From: an uncultured SAR116 cluster alpha proteobacterium | Lineage (GTDB): Bacteria > Pseudomonadota > Alphaproteobacteria > Puniceispirillales > Puniceispirillaceae | Direction of reading: 5' to 3' | Assembly: GCA_902632595.1 (NCBI GenBank) | Contig: CACPDC010000006.1 | Span: 1 to 64,000 of the forward strand | DNA: 64,000 nt | In this document: positions 26,549-36,275 of the stretch, piece after piece | How the letters are laid out: each line of letters opens with the position of its first letter | Position numbering within the stretch: position 1 is the stretch's first letter | Program-made: the position numbers and the translations under genes | Notes under the pieces: model-generated | The model's database searches: none | What the model was told of the DNA's origin: nothing | What the model saw: only the letters and a program-made list of their open reading frames with translations

Positions 26549-27594
26549 TGTCAGATATAAAAGTAGCCATAAAAGACCTTTATAAAATATTTGGTTCTAA
26601 TCCAGCATCAATGATCGAAAAGGTAAAAAATGGAATATCGAAGACAGATTTGTTAGAAAATTTCGGGCATGTTTTAGGTCTTGATAATGTAAACATAGAA
26701 GTAAAAAAAAGCCAACTACAAGTGATAATGGGGCTTTCTGGTTCTGGAAAATCTACCTTAATAAGACATATTAATAGATTGATAGAGCCAACAGCAGGCT
26801 CCATACTCGTAGATGGGGAGAATATTCTATCTATGTCTCAGGCTGACTTGAGAAATTTTAGAAGAAGTAAAGCCAGTATGGTTTTCCAAAAATTCGGTCT
26901 ATTACCACACAGAAAAGTCATAGAAAATGTAAGTTATGGTCTTACCATCCAAGGTATAAATAAGCAAGAAGCATTCGAGAAATCCAATCAGTGGATTGAA
27001 AGTGTTGGCTTAAGTGGGTTCGAAAACCATTATCCCGCTCAACTTTCTGGTGGCATGCAGCAACGTGTGGGCTTGGCACGCGCACTCGCAACAGACGCTG
27101 ATATTTTGCTAATGGATGAAGCCTTTTCGGCTTTAGATCCTTTAATTAGGTCCGACATGCAAGATGTTTTATTATCACTTCAAGAAAAACTTCACAAAAC
27201 TATAATTTTTATTACTCATGATTTGGATGAAGCGCTAAAACTCGGAGACAACATTGCAATCTTAAGGGACGGTGCTGTCATTCAATCTGGCACTGCAGAG
27301 AACATCATTCTGCACCCAGCAGATGATTATGTTACTGATTTCATAAAAGATATCAACAAAGCTAGAGTATTGAAGGTCAGTTCTGTGATGACGAATAAAG
27401 ACTCTGTACAAGGTCCCGAAATACAAGATACGGTCATTATAGAAGATGCCCTACAAATAGTATCTCAATCTGGTTCAAATGGAGCTGTCATAGTAAAAGA
27501 TGGAAAGAAGATTGGAACAGTTTCGCTTGCTGATATGATTATGGCAATAGCGCGCTCTACTAAAAATACTGATAGTGATACTGTCTATAGGTAA
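26548..27594 (+). CDS. proV: Glycine betaine/choline-type ABC transporter, ATP-binding protein
   Basis: A 348-aa ATPase of the ProV/OpuAA family. The N-terminal extension with VAIKDLYKIFGSNP is typical. Walker A GLSGSGKST is near residue 62, the Q-loop is in MVFQKFGLLPHRKVIENV, the signature is LSGGMQQRVGLARALA, Walker B is ILLMDEAFSALDPLI and the H-loop is FITHDLDEALKLGD. The C-terminal part (about 275-340) is a shortened CBS-like regulatory region. It completes the transporter; gene order is X-W-V rather than the enteric V-W-X. Confidence 0.93.
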   Translation: MSDIKVAIKDLYKIFGSNPASMIEKVKNGISKTDLLENFGHVLGLDNVNIEVKKSQLQVIMGLSGSGKSTLIRHINRLIEPTAGSILVDGENILSMSQADLRNFRRSKASMVFQKFGLLPHRKVIENVSYGLTIQGINKQEAFEKSNQWIESVGLSGFENHYPAQLSGGMQQRVGLARALATDADILLMDEAFSALDPLIRSDMQDVLLSLQEKLHKTIIFITHDLDEALKLGDNIAILRDGAVIQSGTAENIILHPADDYVTDFIKDINKARVLKVSSVMTNKDSVQGPEIQDTVIIEDALQIVSQSGSNGAVIVKDGKKIGTVSLADMIMAIARSTKNTDSDTVYR

Positions 27595-27676
27595 TTTTGT
27601 TTATTAAGGGTTTTACAATTCTGGGCGCAACTATAAAGCTACATTCCTGTATCTCATTTATTGGGATGCGGCAAAA

Positions 27677-28957
27677 ATGAGTAGTCTCGCCATTGTTATA
27701 CATCCTGAAATAAAGATATTACAGACCACTCGAAGCTCAGAAGCTCTTTTGAACGAAGCCTGTGGTTTAGCTGAAGCAATCCAGCTTGAAGTAATCTATT
27801 CAGAAATTGTAAAGATGTATTCGCCAAAAGCAGGAACCTACCTTGGTAACGGCTTTATAAATATTATGAAAAAAAGAGTAGAATTAGAAAGGGAACCTCC
27901 TTTAATCATAATTGACTGTGTATTAAGCGCTGTACAGCAAAGAAATTTGGAAGAAATTCTTGGCTGCAAGGTTATCGACAGGACAGCACTAATTTTGGAG
28001 ATTTTTGGAGCTAGAGCGAGCACACATGCTGGCAGACTACAGGTAGAATTAGCATCCCTCACCTTTCAGCGTTCACGACTGGTCAGAAGTTGGACACATC
28101 TAGAGAGACAAAGAGGTGGCAGCGGTTTTCTTGGTGGACCAGGAGAAAGACAAATTGAACTAGACCGACGCATGTTACTGAAAAGAGTAGTGAAAATTCA
28201 GAAGGATTTGAGGGAAGTTGAAAGAACGAGAAAAATTCAACGGTCAAATCGAAGTCGCACTGAAACACCGACATTTGCATTGGTTGGCTATACGAATGCT
28301 GGTAAATCCACCTTATTTAATGCGCTTACTTCAGCAAAAGTAATAGCAAAAGATATGTTGTTCGCAACACTCGATCCAACTATAAGAACAGTAAAACTCT
28401 CATCAGGACAGAAAATCATTATTACAGACACTGTTGGCTTTATTAGTGAGCTTCCAACAGAGCTGATTGAAGCCTTTAAAAGTACCTTAGAAGAAGTAGT
28501 GCAGGCTAATTTCTTGCTGCATGTGCATGATGCTTCGTCGCCATTTCTAGAGGAAGAGGCTAATGATGTAAATAAGATTCTAAATGAACTTGGCATTGAT
28601 AATGATGATTTATCCAAAAAAATAATCCATATAATGAATAAATCTGATTTAATTTCCGAAGAAAAAAGAAATGAATTAGGACATATGTATCCACGTTCTA
28701 TCTTTATTTCTGCAATCTCGTTTGCAAATTTTAATACCTTATTTGATTTAATAGAAAAAAAAATAAATGCTAATTCAAATATCTATACTTTTAAATTAAC
28801 TTCTGTTTTTGGTGATGCTCGTTCTTATCTTTATCAAAACGGAACTGTACAATATTCATCCTTTGATGATTCTGGAATTGAGAAATTGAAAGTAAGGTTA
28901 TCCCATGCAAATTATCAACGTTTCAGCGCTCGCTGGCCAGAGCTTAACGAATTTTGA
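27677..28957 (+). CDS. hflX: GTPase HflX
   Basis: A 426-aa ribosome-associated GTPase that splits stalled 70S ribosomes. The N-terminal HflX domain includes RTALILEIFGARASTHAGRLQVELA, and the coiled linker contains RGGSGFLGGPGERQIELDRR, the family hallmark. The G domain has G1 GYTNAGKST near residue 204, G3 DTVGFI and G4 NKSD. A C-terminal domain follows. In most Alphaproteobacteria it follows hfq directly; here hfq is 13 kb away on the other strand. The ribosome-binding site is weak. Confidence 0.95.
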   Translation: MSSLAIVIHPEIKILQTTRSSEALLNEACGLAEAIQLEVIYSEIVKMYSPKAGTYLGNGFINIMKKRVELEREPPLIIIDCVLSAVQQRNLEEILGCKVIDRTALILEIFGARASTHAGRLQVELASLTFQRSRLVRSWTHLERQRGGSGFLGGPGERQIELDRRMLLKRVVKIQKDLREVERTRKIQRSNRSRTETPTFALVGYTNAGKSTLFNALTSAKVIAKDMLFATLDPTIRTVKLSSGQKIIITDTVGFISELPTELIEAFKSTLEEVVQANFLLHVHDASSPFLEEEANDVNKILNELGIDNDDLSKKIIHIMNKSDLISEEKRNELGHMYPRSIFISAISFANFNTLFDLIEKKINANSNIYTFKLTSVFGDARSYLYQNGTVQYSSFDDSGIEKLKVRLSHANYQRFSARWPELNEF

Positions 28958-29045
28958 AAAAATCATTTTAAACTAGTCCGAAAGGCGATTTTTATCGAAT
29001 AAATATTTAGTTGAGTAGCTGTTAGTAAATAAAGGTATCATAGAT

Positions 29046-30470
29046 ATGAAAACGATAATGTGGTTTCGTCAAGATCTGAGGCTGAATGACAATCCTGCCC
29101 TTATAGAAGCGGCTAAAAGTGGTAAAGTAATCCCGATCTATATTCTAGACGATATAAATGCTTCCTCACAAAAAATGGGCTCAGCAAGTCGCGTTTGGCT
29201 ACACCATTCTTTAATAAATTTGAATAAGTCATTAAATGGTAATTTAATTTTTTTTAAGGGAGCGGCGGATAAAATTATCGCTAAAATTATACAAGAGACG
29301 AATTTTGAAAAAATCGTTTGGAATAGATGCTATGAGCCGTGGCGAATGGAACGAGATACCAGAATAAAAAACTGGCTTAAAGGCATGGGCATTGAAGTAA
29401 AAAGTTTTAAAGGCTCTCTTTTATGGGAGCCACAAGAAATATATAAATCTGACGGTACTCATTATCGAGTATTTACACCCTTTTATCGAAGAGGTTGCCT
29501 TGGAGCCGCACATCCACGTAAGCCTAAACATTATCCTTCTAATATTCAGTTCGACAACTCCTTTAATACAACAAGTAATTGTGCCTTGGAGGAACTCGAT
29601 TTGCTACCAAACGAAAGTTGGCATTACAAAATGATTGAAGGTTGGAGCATAGGTGAAAAAGGGGCTCTGGATAGTCTCAATGAATTTCTTGAAAATGGTA
29701 TATTAAGTTATAAATCAGGTAGAAACATTCCTTCTCAAAAATCAGTCTCGCGATTATCACCTAGACTTCATTTCGGGGAATTATCGCCAAATCAAGTATG
29801 GTATGCAGCTCAAGAAATAATTGAACCTGGAGATTCCAATTTAGATAGCTTTTTATCTGAGCTTGGATGGCGCGAATTCGCTCACCATTTACACTTTCAC
29901 TATCCGACGCTAGCAAATGAGAATCTAAATACTAAATTCAACTCTTTTTCCTGGCAAACCACGCAGAAAAGTCTGAAGGCTTGGCAAAGAGGTGTGACAG
30001 GCTTCCCAATAGTTGATGCCGGCATGAGAGAGCTCTATCAAACCGGTTACATGCATAATAGACTTAGAATGGTTGTAGGCTCATTCCTTGTAAAGAACCT
30101 TCTTCAACATTGGCATCATGGGAGAGATTGGTTTCATGATTGTCTTGTAGATGCAGACCTGTGCGTTAATTCGGCAAGTTGGCAATGGATTGCTGGCTGT
30201 GGAGCAGATGCCGCTCCATATTTCCGTATTTTTAATCCCATCACACAAGGTGAAAAATTTGACACAGATGGTTTTTACACTAAAAAATGGGTTCCAGAAC
30301 TTGCTAAAATGCCAAAAAAATATCTGTTCTGCCCATGGCAAGCACCTAGTGAGGTATTGGAACAAAGCGGCGTTCAACTTGGTAAAACATATCCAATGCC
30401 AATTGTAGACCAAAAAAATTCAAGAGAATTAGCACTTCAAGCCTTTTCAAAATTGCCTAAGACTGGTTGA
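29046..30470 (+). CDS. phrB: Deoxyribodipyrimidine photolyase
   Basis: A 474-aa cryptochrome/photolyase. The N-terminal alpha/beta antenna domain starts MWFRQDLRLNDNPAL. The C-terminal FAD domain has SRLSPRLHFGELSP, the ELGWREFAHHLHFHYP segment, and the FAD/DNA-binding block GFPIVDAGMRELYQTGYMHNRLRM, followed by DWFHDCLVDAD. These fit a class I CPD photolyase that repairs UV-induced cyclobutane dimers using blue light, in line with life in sunlit water. Single-gene unit convergent with the GST-like gene. Confidence 0.95.
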   Translation: MKTIMWFRQDLRLNDNPALIEAAKSGKVIPIYILDDINASSQKMGSASRVWLHHSLINLNKSLNGNLIFFKGAADKIIAKIIQETNFEKIVWNRCYEPWRMERDTRIKNWLKGMGIEVKSFKGSLLWEPQEIYKSDGTHYRVFTPFYRRGCLGAAHPRKPKHYPSNIQFDNSFNTTSNCALEELDLLPNESWHYKMIEGWSIGEKGALDSLNEFLENGILSYKSGRNIPSQKSVSRLSPRLHFGELSPNQVWYAAQEIIEPGDSNLDSFLSELGWREFAHHLHFHYPTLANENLNTKFNSFSWQTTQKSLKAWQRGVTGFPIVDAGMRELYQTGYMHNRLRMVVGSFLVKNLLQHWHHGRDWFHDCLVDADLCVNSASWQWIAGCGADAAPYFRIFNPITQGEKFDTDGFYTKKWVPELAKMPKKYLFCPWQAPSEVLEQSGVQLGKTYPMPIVDQKNSRELALQAFSKLPKTG

Positions 30471-30567
30471 AGATTAAGATTAAATAAGATACTTATAGTA
30501 AGCTTAATTAATGGCAGATTTGTAAGTATTAAATACAAATACCAAAGGTTTTCCGCATTATAGATAT

Positions 30568-31248
30568 TTAAAATTCTACCTCTTTACCAGTTTTTTTCCA
30601 AATTGGCATTTTTTTCATGACATACTGAAATAAAGGAGACTGTTCAAATTCCGAAAGCCATTTTTGTACATTAGGTAAGTCACACCGGTCAAACCAATCT
30701 GGATCTGCAATTCTATACTGACGGATGAAAGGAAGGGAAATATAATCAAAAATTCCTTTTTTATCTCCTGATAAATATTCCGAATTTTTAAGTTTTTTCT
30801 CTAATTGCTCAATCCATAACAAACCCTTATTGCGATGCAAAATTTCTTCCTCTAACTTATACCGAGATGAATATTTATACCTGTCTAAATTATTTTTGAA
30901 TTCATTATCCAAACTATCTAAAAAATATTCACTGTACTCTTTATCCACCATCCACCCATCCAAAATGTTACAGGGATCATTGTAAGAAAGTGCCCAAAAA
31001 ATAATATCCATTGACTGATCTAAAATCCTGTTCGGCAATTTGAGAATAGGAACAGTAGCTTTCGAAGATATCGCTATCATGCATTGTGGTTTATCACTCA
31101 ATTCAATCTCGCGCAGTAATACTGATATTTTGCATACTTTTAAAACAAGGCGAGCCCTTATAGCAAAAGGACAGCGCCTAAACGAATATAAAACGGGTTT
31201 TTCTGGATTAGCTGTTTGATGATGGTTGATCTGAGAGCTTAAAATCAA
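30568..31248 (-). CDS. Glutathione S-transferase-like protein
   Basis: A 226-aa protein with a thioredoxin-like N-terminal domain: VLYSFRRCPFAIRARL near residues 20-35 (glutaredoxin/GST-type CPFA), TVPILKLPN with the cis-Pro, then QSMDIIFWAL in the position of the glutathione-binding ES motif. The C-terminal all-helical part has SLPFIRQYRIADPDWF. The only in-frame start is TTG at 31248, which overlaps the upstream gene by 41 nt and has AGGAA too close for an ideal ribosome-binding site, so translation may depend on coupling to the upstream HugZ-like gene. Substrate unknown. Confidence 0.7.
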   Translation of the reverse strand: MILSSQINHHQTANPEKPVLYSFRRCPFAIRARLVLKVCKISVLLREIELSDKPQCMIAISSKATVPILKLPNRILDQSMDIIFWALSYNDPCNILDGWMVDKEYSEYFLDSLDNEFKNNLDRYKYSSRYKLEEEILHRNKGLLWIEQLEKKLKNSEYLSGDKKGIFDYISLPFIRQYRIADPDWFDRCDLPNVQKWLSEFEQSPLFQYVMKKMPIWKKTGKEVEF

Positions 31249-31720
31249 TTCCTGTTACCTTATAAGCAGAGCCAAAACCCGTTACTATCGTACCAGATAA
31301 GGGCGTGATAGAAAATAAATGAAAATCTGAAAATTCTTTTATTATATTCATTACATTTCCATGACGTGTAGCGATTTTATCACTTATTATCTGGAAATTT
31401 TGGGAATCTCTCTTAATCTCCCTAATTTCAGCCGTAAACTTAAGACGAACGCGAGCCCAAATATTCTTGGCAGATAATTCATCTTCTACAATACTAAATA
31501 AAACTGGGTTTCTATTTAATATAAAGCGAACATGTCTACCAAGCTCACTGACATAAATAAAAAATATACCTTTTTCTCTGACAAAGGGCGCAACACCCCA
31601 TTCGATTTGAGACCCCGTGACATTACAAGATGATATTTGAATCGTTTTCGCCTGTGTGAGTAATTCATCACGCTTAGAAACAGCAATCTCAAAAGATTTT
31701 TCATTATTATCCTGAACCAA
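31208..31720 (-). CDS. HugZ/PNPOx-like split-barrel protein
   Basis: A 170-aa protein with a pyridoxamine-phosphate-oxidase-like FMN-binding split barrel. Family-like features are GVAPFVREKGIFFIYVSELGRHVRFILNR in the barrel and the C-terminal GFGSAYKVTG, which resembles the heme-binding tail of HugZ/HutZ haem-utilisation proteins. A haem or flavin role is therefore plausible but not certain. The start is a TTG at 31720 with AAAGGA about 9 nt upstream. It overlaps the GST-like gene downstream, and both use TTG. Confidence 0.65.
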   Translation of the reverse strand: MVQDNNEKSFEIAVSKRDELLTQAKTIQISSCNVTGSQIEWGVAPFVREKGIFFIYVSELGRHVRFILNRNPVLFSIVEDELSAKNIWARVRLKFTAEIREIKRDSQNFQIISDKIATRHGNVMNIIKEFSDFHLFSITPLSGTIVTGFGSAYKVTGIDFKLSDQPSSNS

Positions 31721-31823
31721 ATTTTTTTCCTTTTAAAAAAGAATTAAAGCAATAATAATGTTTCATTGTGTTAGTATTAGAATTAACATAATCTAGAAAA
31801 AATTTATACTAGCTATTAACACC

Positions 31824-32444
31824 ATGAAGCGTACACTAAAGATTGAGATTTTTGCAGATATAGTCTGTCCTTGGTGTTATATTGGGAAAAAGCGACTTGA
31901 AAAGGCTCTGATGAGTCGATGTGAATTAGATGTCGAACTTAAATGGAGAGCATTTTTGCTTAATCCTTCCATTCCAAAAGCAGGTATAGATAGAAAGCAA
32001 TATCTGCTAGCAAAATTTGGGCATGCAGCCTCATCAGTTTACAGCAGGATAGAGCAAGCGGGTCAACAATCAGGCATTAACTTTAATTTTGAAGGCATTA
32101 CGAAAACACCTGATTCACGTTCCATTCATGAAATTTTGATTGCGAGTGGAATAAATGGCTACAAGCTGAGTGAGTTATTTTTTAAAGCATATTTTCTCGA
32201 TGGAAAGGACATTAGTAACAGCGACATACAAAAGGAAATATTAGATTCTTTTAATTCTTCACCCTATCCAAATCAGGAAAAAATAATAACTGCCAAAAAG
32301 ACACTAGATTTTGACCTAATGCAAGCAAACCGTCTGGGTATTGATGGTGTTCCGTTTTTTGTCTTTAACAGCCAAATGTCTCTAGCAGGTGCCCATCCTG
32401 AACATATTTTGCTTACTACAATCGATGCAGCAATATCTGGCTAA
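31824..32444 (+). CDS. DsbA-family oxidoreductase, FrnE-like
   Basis: A 206-aa cytoplasmic DsbA-like thioredoxin fold with no signal peptide. It starts KIEIFADIVCPWCYIGKKRLE; the active-site CPWC is C15 and C18. The C-terminal GIDGVPFFVFNSQMSLAGAHP carries the cis-Pro and the closing strand, as in FrnE and 2-hydroxychromene-2-carboxylate isomerase-like proteins. Presumed role is disulfide exchange or isomerase chemistry in the cytosol. Its stop overlaps the mfd stop by 4 nt in convergent orientation. Confidence 0.85.
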   Translation: MKRTLKIEIFADIVCPWCYIGKKRLEKALMSRCELDVELKWRAFLLNPSIPKAGIDRKQYLLAKFGHAASSVYSRIEQAGQQSGINFNFEGITKTPDSRSIHEILIASGINGYKLSELFFKAYFLDGKDISNSDIQKEILDSFNSSPYPNQEKIITAKKTLDFDLMQANRLGIDGVPFFVFNSQMSLAGAHPEHILLTTIDAAISG

Positions 32445-35400
32445 TCTAATAGCTCTTTTATTTGCAATAATTTTGTCTTCAAATATTCCGCACGTTTAGC
32501 TACATTTGACAAATCAAGCCTAATCACTAATTTGTGATCAGCACGTAATTGTATTTTATTTTTTTGTATGCTGATCCACGCAATTAGTTTTTCTGGTCTC
32601 GAGAATTGATTATTGCGAAATTGAATTGAGAAGCCTTTATTCCCTGCCTCAATTTTCTGAATATTAATTGTTTTCGAGATTTGTTTTAGTTCAACCAGCT
32701 GTAATAAGTTTTTGACTTTTTCTGGTATCGGGCCAAATCTGTCAATTAGTTCAACCTTAATATCTTGAAGAGATGCTTGGTCATAAACAGATGCAATTTT
32801 ACGGTACAAAGATAATCGAACTGTCAAGTCTTTAATATAAGTATCAGGTATAAGCACGTCGGTTCCTATACTAATCAGCGGTGACCAGCTTTCTTCCTCA
32901 ACTTCAGATTCGTCCTCTGCATCTTGCCTTTTTTTAGATAACGCAACGGCCTGCCGCAGCATATCTTGATATAATTCAACACCGACTTCTTTGACATGCC
33001 CTGACTGCTCGTCACCAAGCAAATTTCCAGCACCCCGAATATCCATATCGTGAGATGCAAGTGAAAACCCTGCGCCGAGTTTATCAAGGGTTTGCATTAT
33101 TTGTAATCTTCGTTTTGCTTGATTAGTAAGTGATATTTGTGGATCAGTGGTAAGATAAGCATATGCTCTTTGTTTGCCTCGCCCTACTCTCCCACGTAGT
33201 TGATACAATTGGGATAGACCAAACATATCAGATCTGTGAATAATAATTGTATTAGCCGTCGAGATATCAATACCAGATTCCACGATATGTGTTGACAATA
33301 AAATATCTGCTTTAGCATCTGCAAACTCGGTCATTGCTCTATCTAATTCAAGCGGATTCATTTGTCCATGAGCAGATATAATAGATGCTTCAGGCACAAG
33401 CTTTGTAATTCGGTCATATAATTTTTGCATATCCTTAATCCGCGAACATACTACAAAAATTTGCCCACCTCTTAACTTTTCGCGCATTATTGCTTCTCTA
33501 AGTGTAATTGGATCCCAAGGACCTACAAATGTTCTTACTGCGAGTCTATCAACGGGCGGTGTGGCAATTAAGGACATCGCTCTTACTCCCGATAATGCCA
33601 TTTGCAATGTGCGCGGAATAGGCGTTGCAGAGAGTGTAAGAACATGAATATCGCCTCGAATTTTTTTAAGTTGTTCTTTTTGTGAAACGCCAAAGTGTTG
33701 CTCTTCATCTACAATAATGAGCCCTAAATTATTAAAAAGCATTTTTTTTGATAGCAACGCGTGAGTGCCGATTACCATTTGGCAAGTGCCATCTGCTACC
33801 TCTTTTTTTGTTTGAGCAGCTTTTTTCTGCGGGGTCATTCTTGAGAGAATACCTATTTGTATCGGAAAGCCCTTAAAACGCTCCTCAAATAATTTTCCAT
33901 GCTGCCTCGCAAGAAGTGTTGTAGGCGTGATAAGTGCTACCTGATAGCCACTCATACAAGCAACGAAAGCTGCCCGTAAAGCAACCTCTGTTTTACCAAA
34001 CCCAACATCACCACAAATAAGTCTGTCTGAAGGTTTACCTGAAGCGAGGTCACTAATTACATCTGAAATGGCATCAAGTTGATCATCTGTTTCAGCAAAT
34101 TCAAAGCGGGCACAAAATTCGTCAAATATGCCTGCAGGTACCTTTAGCTTTTCTGCCTTACTTGTTTTTCTGTTCGCAGCAATCTTAATAAGTTCATCAG
34201 CCATTTCCTTGATTCTATTTTTTATTCTTGCTTTTTTTGCTTGCCAAGCAACACCACCTAATCTATCAAGCGAGGCATCACCCGTCTGGTGTCCGTATCT
34301 TGAGAGCAAATCAATGTTCTCTACGGGTATGTATAATCTATCGCCACCTGCGTAAATCAATCGCAAGCAATCATGCTCTCCGCCAGCACTTTGCACATTC
34401 TCTAGGCCATCATATCGACCTATTCCATGTTCAATGTGAACAACTAAATCATCTTTTTGCAAAGCTGACACCTCGCGCAAAAATTCATCTGAACGCCTAC
34501 GTCTTCCTGCAGGTCTATTTTGCCGACTTCCGAATACATCTTGCTCACTTAATACCCAAGAATCAGGCAGCATAAATCCATTTGGAATAGACCAGACGGC
34601 AGAATAAATATGACCTGTGATTATCTTAATTGCTGGATTTAGTGGAGTAATTGAAGCTGATAAATGAGTGGATATTAGCTCTGTTAATTTGGCGACAGCA
34701 CCTTTACTCGAAGCAACCAAAATAATACAACGATTTTTGAGTTCTTGCTCTATCATTTGTGCGGCTGAATGAGAAGGACTAAAATTATTGTCCTGTGATG
34801 CACTGAAAACTGGGCCAGTTTGTCCATTCAAAACAAATTTTTCAAAGTTTTCACTTATTTTTTTTGGCGCAGAAAATGGTGATATTATTGCTAGTGATTT
34901 TATATAACTCAATGATTTTATATCCGTTAAAGAAAGATACATCTGCTCAGGCGGAACAGGTCTATATCTAAAAGAGTCTTGTCCCTTGGTAGATAGCCTT
35001 GAATGATAAAATTCCTCTATCAAAGAGCATCTTTTTTCTGCGTAGTTGAAGAAATCATGAGGTATAACGAGCGATGCACTTGAAATCCAATCAGTAATTG
35101 ACACAAGTTTAGGATGTAGCAAACTCATCCAATGCTCTATACCAATTGGAGTTTTTCCGGCTGATACTTCCTCATAAATTTGATCCTTGGCTGCGTCTGC
35201 TCCAAATAATCTAATATAATTTTTTCTGAAATTTGTTTTAAATTCTTCTGTCAGACGATACTCAGCCACCGGATTTACAGTCAGTTGTTCTATTTCATTT
35301 AAACCTAATTGAGATGATTGATCAAAATGACGTATTTTCTCTATTTCTTCACCAAAAAAATCAATTCTGAAAGGATAACTTAATGGATCTGGAAATATAT

Positions 35401-35878
35401 CAACAATATCGCCTCTTATAGCAAATTCACCGTATTCACGAACAGTATTTGTTCTGCTAAATCCACAATCCATAAAAAAGGAGGTAATTTCCCCTAATTT
35501 ATAATCATTTCCTTTTTTTAGCACCAAACTCGTATTTTTAAAAAAAGTTTTGGGAGGTATTTTTTGCAAAAAACTATTTATGGTAAGCAAAATGACAACT
35601 TTTTTATCATGCATGTCCTGCGTTGCTAGCTTGATAAGAGTTGAGATACGTTCGCCTATTATATCACTATGAGGTGAAAGCCTATCATAAGGCAGACAAT
35701 CCCATGCTGGTAAGCAAAATACTTCTATCTCTGGCGCGAATATGGACAATCCAACTGCTTCTCGCTTCAATTCCATATCATCACGAGAGATATGAATTAT
35801 TGGTTTACCAATAACGGAGTTAGTTTTAATATAAAGACTTTGTGCACCTTCCACACACTCAAAAATACGCTTTTGCAT
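32441..35878 (-). CDS. mfd: Transcription-repair coupling factor
   Basis: An 1145-aa Mfd protein of normal length. The UvrB-homology module lies in the first 350 residues and includes YGEFAIRGDIVDIFP. The RNA-polymerase-interacting domain follows (DDLVVHIEHGIGRYDG near 480). The RecG-like translocase has Walker A GDVGFGKTEV near 622, the DEEQHFGV box near 722, and motif VI QLRGRVGRGKQRAYAY. A C-terminal TRCF domain is present. It removes RNA polymerase stalled at DNA lesions and recruits UvrA. sdhE lies just upstream in the same direction. Confidence 0.97.
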   Translation of the reverse strand: MQKRIFECVEGAQSLYIKTNSVIGKPIIHISRDDMELKREAVGLSIFAPEIEVFCLPAWDCLPYDRLSPHSDIIGERISTLIKLATQDMHDKKVVILLTINSFLQKIPPKTFFKNTSLVLKKGNDYKLGEITSFFMDCGFSRTNTVREYGEFAIRGDIVDIFPDPLSYPFRIDFFGEEIEKIRHFDQSSQLGLNEIEQLTVNPVAEYRLTEEFKTNFRKNYIRLFGADAAKDQIYEEVSAGKTPIGIEHWMSLLHPKLVSITDWISSASLVIPHDFFNYAEKRCSLIEEFYHSRLSTKGQDSFRYRPVPPEQMYLSLTDIKSLSYIKSLAIISPFSAPKKISENFEKFVLNGQTGPVFSASQDNNFSPSHSAAQMIEQELKNRCIILVASSKGAVAKLTELISTHLSASITPLNPAIKIITGHIYSAVWSIPNGFMLPDSWVLSEQDVFGSRQNRPAGRRRRSDEFLREVSALQKDDLVVHIEHGIGRYDGLENVQSAGGEHDCLRLIYAGGDRLYIPVENIDLLSRYGHQTGDASLDRLGGVAWQAKKARIKNRIKEMADELIKIAANRKTSKAEKLKVPAGIFDEFCARFEFAETDDQLDAISDVISDLASGKPSDRLICGDVGFGKTEVALRAAFVACMSGYQVALITPTTLLARQHGKLFEERFKGFPIQIGILSRMTPQKKAAQTKKEVADGTCQMVIGTHALLSKKMLFNNLGLIIVDEEQHFGVSQKEQLKKIRGDIHVLTLSATPIPRTLQMALSGVRAMSLIATPPVDRLAVRTFVGPWDPITLREAIMREKLRGGQIFVVCSRIKDMQKLYDRITKLVPEASIISAHGQMNPLELDRAMTEFADAKADILLSTHIVESGIDISTANTIIIHRSDMFGLSQLYQLRGRVGRGKQRAYAYLTTDPQISLTNQAKRRLQIMQTLDKLGAGFSLASHDMDIRGAGNLLGDEQSGHVKEVGVELYQDMLRQAVALSKKRQDAEDESEVEEESWSPLISIGTDVLIPDTYIKDLTVRLSLYRKIASVYDQASLQDIKVELIDRFGPIPEKVKNLLQLVELKQISKTINIQKIEAGNKGFSIQFRNNQFSRPEKLIAWISIQKNKIQLRADHKLVIRLDLSNVAKRAEYLKTKLLQIKELLD

Positions 35879-35897
35879 TTGAATTCATATAGTTCCC

Positions 35898-36158
35898 TTA
35901 GAGTGTAGTTTTAAAATCTTTTATAAGTGAGAAAACTTTGCCATCTAGATTAGCCGGGATTTTCGAATCTCCCCTTACCCAAGTAAGTATATTTTGGTCT
36001 CCTTGCGACATGAGCGCCTCATATTCGTCTAGTTGTTGGTCTTCTAATGTAATCAGATATTTATTTGCAAATTGCCCTAGCAACAAATCAGTCTCTCGGG
36101 TCCCAGTATAGCATGATTGGTAAATTAGTCTTCTTATACGATTATCTCTTGTTTCCAT
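35898..36158 (-). CDS. sdhE: FAD assembly factor SdhE (DUF339)
   Basis: An 86-aa five-helix protein of the SdhE/YgfY family that promotes covalent attachment of FAD to succinate dehydrogenase. The family core is seen as RRLIYQSCYTGTRETDLLLGQF, corresponding to the usual RGxxE region (here TGTRETD), and DEYEALMSQGDQNILTWV. In Alphaproteobacteria sdhE commonly sits between recG and mfd, as here. It is divergent from recG and ends 19 nt before mfd, so the two are probably cotranscribed. Confidence 0.9.
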   Translation of the reverse strand: METRDNRIRRLIYQSCYTGTRETDLLLGQFANKYLITLEDQQLDEYEALMSQGDQNILTWVRGDSKIPANLDGKVFSLIKDFKTTL

Positions 36159-36275
36159 AACTAACAGCTCATTATTATTTGTAATATTTTGCTTATCTAA
36201 TTAAAATATTACACATTGGACAGGTTATAATTTTTGTGAGATCATTAACCTATATTTACAAATTTGAATAGACCT

